Source: Streptomyces malachitofuscus (GTDB lineage Bacteria; Actinomycetota; Actinomycetes; Streptomycetales; Streptomycetaceae). From it: a stretch of DNA of 64,000 bases. The notes beneath the pieces were generated by a model. The model was not told the DNA's origin. It ran no database searches and worked only from the letters and a program-made list of their open reading frames with translations. How positions within the stretch are numbered: position 1 is the first letter of the stretch; each line of letters begins with the position of its first letter. Below are positions 60,173 to 64,000 of the stretch, one piece after another. The translations under genes were made by a program, and so were the position numbers. The stretch covers positions 310,001 through 374,000 of the forward strand of contig NZ_BMUF01000007.1 of NCBI RefSeq assembly GCF_014650055.1. Reading direction: 5' to 3'.

Positions 60173-62758
60173 CTAGGAAGTGGCCGCCGCCGCGTCCGCC
60201 GTCTGGGCGCGCAGGGCGCGTTCCACGCCCGCGCGGGATTCCGAGACCAGGCGGCGCAGGGCCGCGTTGGGCTCGGCGGCGGTCAGCCAGGCGTCCGTCC
60301 TGTCGAGGGTCTCGCCGGAGACCTGGATGCCGGGGTAGAGGCCCACCGCGATCTGCTGGGCCATCTCGTGCGAGCGCGAGGCCCAGACGTCCGCCAGGGC
60401 CTCGAAGTACCGGTCCGTGTACGGAGCCAGCAGTTCCCGCTGGTCGGTCTGGACGAAGCCGGCGATGACGGCCTCCTGGAGGGCGTTCGGCAGCTTGTCG
60501 GACTCCACGACCGACGCCCACGCCTCCGCCTTGGCCTCCTCGGTGGGGCGGGCCGCACGGGCGGTGGCGGCGTGACGTTCGCCCGCCGCCGTCTTGTCCC
60601 GCTCGTACTCGCCCTCGATCTCCGCCTCGTCGAACCGGCCCACCGCCGCCAGCCGCTGCACGAACGTCCAGCGCAGCTCGGTGTCCACGGCCAGACCCTC
60701 GACGGTCTGCGTACCGGCCAGCAGCGCCTCCAGCAGGTCCAGCTGCTCCGGGGTGCGGGCGGTCGCCGCGAAGGCGCGCGCCCACGCCAGCTGGTGGTCA
60801 CTGGCCGGCTCGGCGGACCGCAGGTGGGCCAGCGTGGCGTCGGTCCAGCGGGCCAGCAGGGTCTCGCGGGCGGCGGGGTCGGCGTACAGGTCGAGGGCCA
60901 GCTTCACCTGGCGGTGCAGCGACTGCACGACACCGATGTCGGACTCCTTTCCGATGCCCGACAGCACGAGCGACAGGTAGTCACGCGCGGCGAGTTCCGC
61001 GTCCCGGGTCATGTCCCAGGCGGAGGCCCAGCACAGCGCACGGGGGAGCGACGACTCGAAGTCGCCCAGGTGCTCGGTCACGAAGGCCAGGGACTGCTCG
61101 TCCAGGCGGACCTTGGCGTAGGACAGGTCGTCGTCGTTGAGGAGCACGACCGCCGGGCGGCGCTTGCCGGCCAGCTCCGGTACGGCGGTCAGCTCGCCGT
61201 CGACGTCCAGTTCGACGCGGTCGCCGCGCACCAGCTTGCCGCTCGCCTCGTCGAGGTCGTACAGGCCGATCGCGATGCGGTGCGGGCGCAGGGTCGGCTC
61301 GCCCTTCGCCCCGGCCGGGAGCGCGGGGGCCTCCTGGCGGACGGCGAAGGAGGTGATGACACCATTGCCGTCCGTTTCGATCTCCGGGCGCAGGACGTTG
61401 ATGCCGGCCGTCTCCAGCCACTGCTTCGACCACGCCTTCAGATCGCGGCCGGAGGTCTCCTCCAGGGCGCCCAGCAGATCGGACAGGCGCGTGTTGCCGT
61501 ACGCGTGGCGCTTGAAGTACGCCTGCACGCCCCGGAAGAACTCGTCCTCGCCGACGTACGCGACGAGCTGCTTCAGCACCGAAGCGCCCTTGGCGTACGT
61601 GATGCCGTCGAAGTTGACGAGCACGTCGTCCAGGTCACGGATGTCGGCCATGATCGGGTGCGTGGACGGCAGCTGGTCCTGGCGGTAGGCCCAGGTCTTC
61701 ATCTGGTTCGCGAACGTCGTCCAGGAGTGGGGCCACTTCGAGCCGGGCGCGTCGGCCTGGCAGGCGGCCTCCGCGAAGGTGGCGAACGACTCGTTCAGCC
61801 ACAGGTCGTTCCACCACTCCATGGTGACCAGGTCGCCGAACCACATGTGGGCCAGCTCGTGCAGGATCGTCGCGGCCCGCACCTCGTACGCGGCGTCCGT
61901 CACCTTCGAACGGAACACGTACTGGTCGCGGATCGTCACCGCGCCCGCGTTCTCCATCGCGCCCGCGTTGAACTCCGGCACGAACAGCTGGTCGTACTTC
62001 TCGAACGGGTACGCGTAGTCGAACTTCTCCTGGAACCACTCGAAGCCCTGCCGCGTGACGTCGAAGATCGCGTCGGCGTCGAGGAACTCGGCGAGCGAGG
62101 GCCGGCAGTAGAGGCCGAGCGGCACGGACTGGCCGTCCTTCTCGTACACGCTGTGGACGGAGTGGTACGGGCCGACGATCAGCGCCGTGATGTACGACGA
62201 GATGCGCGGCGTCGGCTCGAAGACCCAGACGTTGTCCCGCGGTTCGGGCGTGGGCGAGTTGGAGACGACCGTCCAGCCCTCCGGCGCCTTCACGGTGAAC
62301 TGGAAGGTCGCCTTCAGGTCGGGCTGCTCGAAGCTCGCGAAGACGCGGCGGGCGTCCGGCACCTCGAACTGGGTGTACAGGTACGCCTGGTCGTCGACCG
62401 GGTCGACGAAGCGGTGCAGACCCTCACCCGTGTTGGTGTAGGCGCAGTCGGCCTCCACGCGGAGGACGTTGCGGCCCCTCAGCAGGCCCGGCAGGGCGAT
62501 ACGGGAGTCCGCGAAGACCTCGGCGGGGTCGAGGGAGTCACCGTTGAGGGTCACCTCGTGCACGGCCGGAGCGACCAGGTCGATGAAGGACTCCGCGCCG
62601 TCGCCGTCCTCGGCGACGTCGAAGCGCACCGTGGTCACGGACCGGTAGGTGCCGCCCTCCTGAGCGCCGGAGAGATCGAGATCGATCTCGTACGAGTCAA
62701 CGGTCAGCAGCTTCGCCCGCTGCTGCGCCTCTTCGCGAGTCAGGTTTGTGCCAGGCAC
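60173..62758 (-). CDS. pepN: Aminopeptidase N (M1 zinc metallopeptidase)
   Basis: 861 residues, full length for actinobacterial PepN. GTG 62758 follows GGAGATGACC. The exopeptidase motif GAMENAGAVT and the zinc site HELAHMWFGDLVTMEWWNDL with the third ligand Glu in WLNESFA (HExxH-x18-E) are intact. The C-terminal ERAP1-like helical domain follows. It removes N-terminal residues from peptides in the cytosol. Its last codons exist in a second, truncated copy at 54376-54447. Confidence 0.97.
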   Translation of the reverse strand: MPGTNLTREEAQQRAKLLTVDSYEIDLDLSGAQEGGTYRSVTTVRFDVAEDGDGAESFIDLVAPAVHEVTLNGDSLDPAEVFADSRIALPGLLRGRNVLRVEADCAYTNTGEGLHRFVDPVDDQAYLYTQFEVPDARRVFASFEQPDLKATFQFTVKAPEGWTVVSNSPTPEPRDNVWVFEPTPRISSYITALIVGPYHSVHSVYEKDGQSVPLGLYCRPSLAEFLDADAIFDVTRQGFEWFQEKFDYAYPFEKYDQLFVPEFNAGAMENAGAVTIRDQYVFRSKVTDAAYEVRAATILHELAHMWFGDLVTMEWWNDLWLNESFATFAEAACQADAPGSKWPHSWTTFANQMKTWAYRQDQLPSTHPIMADIRDLDDVLVNFDGITYAKGASVLKQLVAYVGEDEFFRGVQAYFKRHAYGNTRLSDLLGALEETSGRDLKAWSKQWLETAGINVLRPEIETDGNGVITSFAVRQEAPALPAGAKGEPTLRPHRIAIGLYDLDEASGKLVRGDRVELDVDGELTAVPELAGKRRPAVVLLNDDDLSYAKVRLDEQSLAFVTEHLGDFESSLPRALCWASAWDMTRDAELAARDYLSLVLSGIGKESDIGVVQSLHRQVKLALDLYADPAARETLLARWTDATLAHLRSAEPASDHQLAWARAFAATARTPEQLDLLEALLAGTQTVEGLAVDTELRWTFVQRLAAVGRFDEAEIEGEYERDKTAAGERHAATARAARPTEEAKAEAWASVVESDKLPNALQEAVIAGFVQTDQRELLAPYTDRYFEALADVWASRSHEMAQQIAVGLYPGIQVSGETLDRTDAWLTAAEPNAALRRLVSESRAGVERALRAQTADAAAATS
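60190..60236. repeat. 47-bp direct repeat within the pepN 3' end
   Basis: Identical to 54385-54431. Together the two copies bracket 5.8 kb. Confidence 0.9.
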
Positions 62759-62933
62759 GCGGTCATCTCCTCGTTATGTGTGGGTTGCGTCATCCTTCCA
62801 CGCGAGATCGGGATCGGGCGATGACGGAGCCGGACCATGGGGATACCCCTGTGTCGGAGCCGGCGGAAGGGGCTGTGCTATGGCGTCCGAATTCCGCCGG
62901 TGATGTGCACCGGCAGGGACGAGTCTGGACGGC

Positions 62934-63428
62934 ATGACGAACCGGACAACGAACCAGACGTTCACCGCCCATGCCGTTCCCGCGCCGGTCGTGAAGGAAC
63001 TGCTGGTCACGGACGACGCGGGCCGCGCGGCCGTCCCGTTCACCGACGACGAGGGCGGTGCCCCGCTCCGCTGCTGCCTGCGGCGCAGCCGCCCCGGCGA
63101 GCGGCTCGCCCTCGTGTCGTACGCGCCCCTGCGCCGCTGGGCGGCGGCCACGGGCGTGGACCCGGGCGCGTACGACGAGCAGGGACCCGTCTTCCTCCAC
63201 GCGGCGGAGTGCGCGGGGCCCGCGGGCGGAGACCTCCCCTTCACCCACGCCCACCGCACCCTGCGCCGCTACTCCGCCGACGGCCGCATCGTGGGCGGAC
63301 GGCTCGTGGCGGCGCCGGAGGACTTCGCACCGGCCCTCGGCGAGGCGTTCGCCGACCCCGGGGTGGCGCTGGTGCACGTCCGGGCCGTCGAGCACGGCTG
63401 CTTCCTGTACGAGGTCAGGCGGGGCTGA
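62934..63428 (+). CDS. DUF1203-family protein
   Basis: 164 residues. Matches DUF1203 by pattern: PLRCCLRRSRPGERLALVSY, GPVFLHAAECAGP, RRYSADGRIVGGRLV and the end VRAVEHGCFLYEVRR. Soluble, single domain; the Cys-Cys and Cys-x-Gly positions are conserved features. Divergent from pepN, convergent with the next gene. Function not known. Confidence 0.85.
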   Translation: MTNRTTNQTFTAHAVPAPVVKELLVTDDAGRAAVPFTDDEGGAPLRCCLRRSRPGERLALVSYAPLRRWAAATGVDPGAYDEQGPVFLHAAECAGPAGGDLPFTHAHRTLRRYSADGRIVGGRLVAAPEDFAPALGEAFADPGVALVHVRAVEHGCFLYEVRRG

Positions 63429-63461
63429 CCGCCGTCGCCCGGACGGCGGGACGAAGAAGCA

Positions 63462-63490
63462 GCGGGCGGCCCCGGTCCGGGGCCGCCCGC
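63462..63490. terminator. Bidirectional terminator between DUF1203 gene and asd
   Basis: GCGGGCGGCCCC (63462-63473) pairs perfectly with GGGGCCGCCCGC (63479-63490) around a 5-nt loop, between two converging genes. Confidence 0.85.
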
Positions 63491-63510
63491 CGCTCACGTC
63501 GTCGTCGGCG

Positions 63511-64000
63511 TCAGCCGCGCAGCTCCTGCGCCACCAGCTCCGCGATCTGCACGGCGTTCAGCGCCGCGCCCTTGCGGAGGTTGTCGTTGGAGACGAACAG
63601 CGCCAGGCCGTTGTCCACCGTCTCGTCGGGGCGGATGCGGCCGACGTACGACGGGTCCTGGCCGGCCGCCTGGAGCGGCGTGGGGATGTCGGTGAGGACG
63701 ACACCGGGGGCGTCCGCGAGCAGCTCGGTCGCGCGCTCGACGCTGATCGGGCGGGCGAAACGGGCGTTGATCTGCAGCGAGTGGCCGGAGAAGACCGGGA
63801 CGCGCACACAGGTGCCGGAGACCTTGAGCGCGGGGATCTCCAGGATCTTGCGGGACTCGTTGCGCAGCTTCTGCTCCTCGTCGGTCTCGTTCAGACCGTC
63901 GTCGACGAGGTTGCCGGCGAGAGGCAGCACGTTGAAGGCGATGGGGCGCTTGTAGACGCCGGGCTCGGGGAAGTCGACCGCCGCGCCGTCGTGGGTCAGC
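63511..64000 (-). CDS. asd: Aspartate-semialdehyde dehydrogenase, C-terminal part (runs off window)
   Basis: The leftward frame is open to the window edge; about 162 C-terminal residues are visible. NVLPLAGNLVDDGLNETDEE, VRVPVFSGHSLQINARF and VGRIRPDETVDNGLALFVSN are characteristic of the Asd dimerisation/catalytic domain; the His of SGHSLQ is the conserved active-site residue. The active-site Cys and NADP domain lie beyond the edge. The enzyme makes aspartate semialdehyde for lysine, threonine and methionine synthesis. Confidence 0.93.
   Translation of the reverse strand, partial: LTHDGAAVDFPEPGVYKRPIAFNVLPLAGNLVDDGLNETDEEQKLRNESRKILEIPALKVSGTCVRVPVFSGHSLQINARFARPISVERATELLADAPGVVLTDIPTPLQAAGQDPSYVGRIRPDETVDNGLALFVSNDNLRKGAALNAVQIAELVAQELRG

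Overview
The window is a chromosomal segment of a Streptomyces species. The signs are very high G+C with G/C-biased third positions, frequent GTG and TTG starts, few TAA stops, and typical streptomycete genes: a LAETG surface protein, the PknG/GlnX/GlnH locus, a csnR-K-type chitosan-oligosaccharide operon, an MscS channel, malQ and pepN. From memory the gene order resembles the S. coelicolor core region around pepN, malQ and csnR; I could not check this. No rRNA or tRNA gene is convincing.

Layout. 1-6.5 kb: end of a sortase-anchored protein, MFS exporter, MerR regulator, ettA, hotdog thioesterase and a coupled hypothetical gene. 6.5-13.7 kb: leftward FtsX/MacB-type ABC operon whose ATPase carries an AbrB-like tail. 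13.8-15.3 kb: truncated globin and a PCMT-like methyltransferase, divergent. 15.3-26.1 kb: a leftward signalling operon: glnX (membrane sensor), glnH (solute-binding protein), a helical protein, pknG, a PP2C phosphatase, a vWA protein and an FHA protein. It contains a kinase, a phosphatase, a phosphothreonine reader and an amino-acid sensing front end. 26.1-26.7 kb: repeat- and G-rich spacer. 26.7-33.5 kb: csnR-E-F-G-H-K, with a perfect AGGAAA-g-TTTCCT operator before csnR. 33.6-35.6 kb: mscS and an HNH nuclease. 35.7-38.3 kb: PadR-controlled ABC exporter. 38.4-41.3 kb: secreted GH84 protein. 41.6-44.4 kb: a small repeat-bearing protein coupled to malQ, and a small membrane protein. 44.4-50 kb: TetR/flavin monooxygenase pair around a tandem operator-like array, MarR/EamA pair, and a secreted sugar dehydrogenase with a CBM2 domain behind a CebR-like box.

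50-54.3 kb is more unusual. Beside a TetR gene lies a 257-residue protein that reads as two consecutive histone folds (51023-51796); I regard this as the most novel item. It is followed by a hydrolase and an unrecognised secreted protein/partner pair.

54.3-60.2 kb looks like an accessory island. It is bounded by two copies of the pepN 3' end. It holds an oxidoreductase/TetR pair, a fragment of a Nudix gene, two tiny degenerate type I-E-like CRISPR arrays in opposite orientation with no cas genes, a UTRA-only protein coupled to a full GntR regulator, and a three-gene operon (HATPase, SAHH-like protein, Nudix) in which the second gene has an in-frame TAA and the third a frameshift. The window closes with pepN, a DUF1203 protein and the end of an aspartate-semialdehyde dehydrogenase gene.
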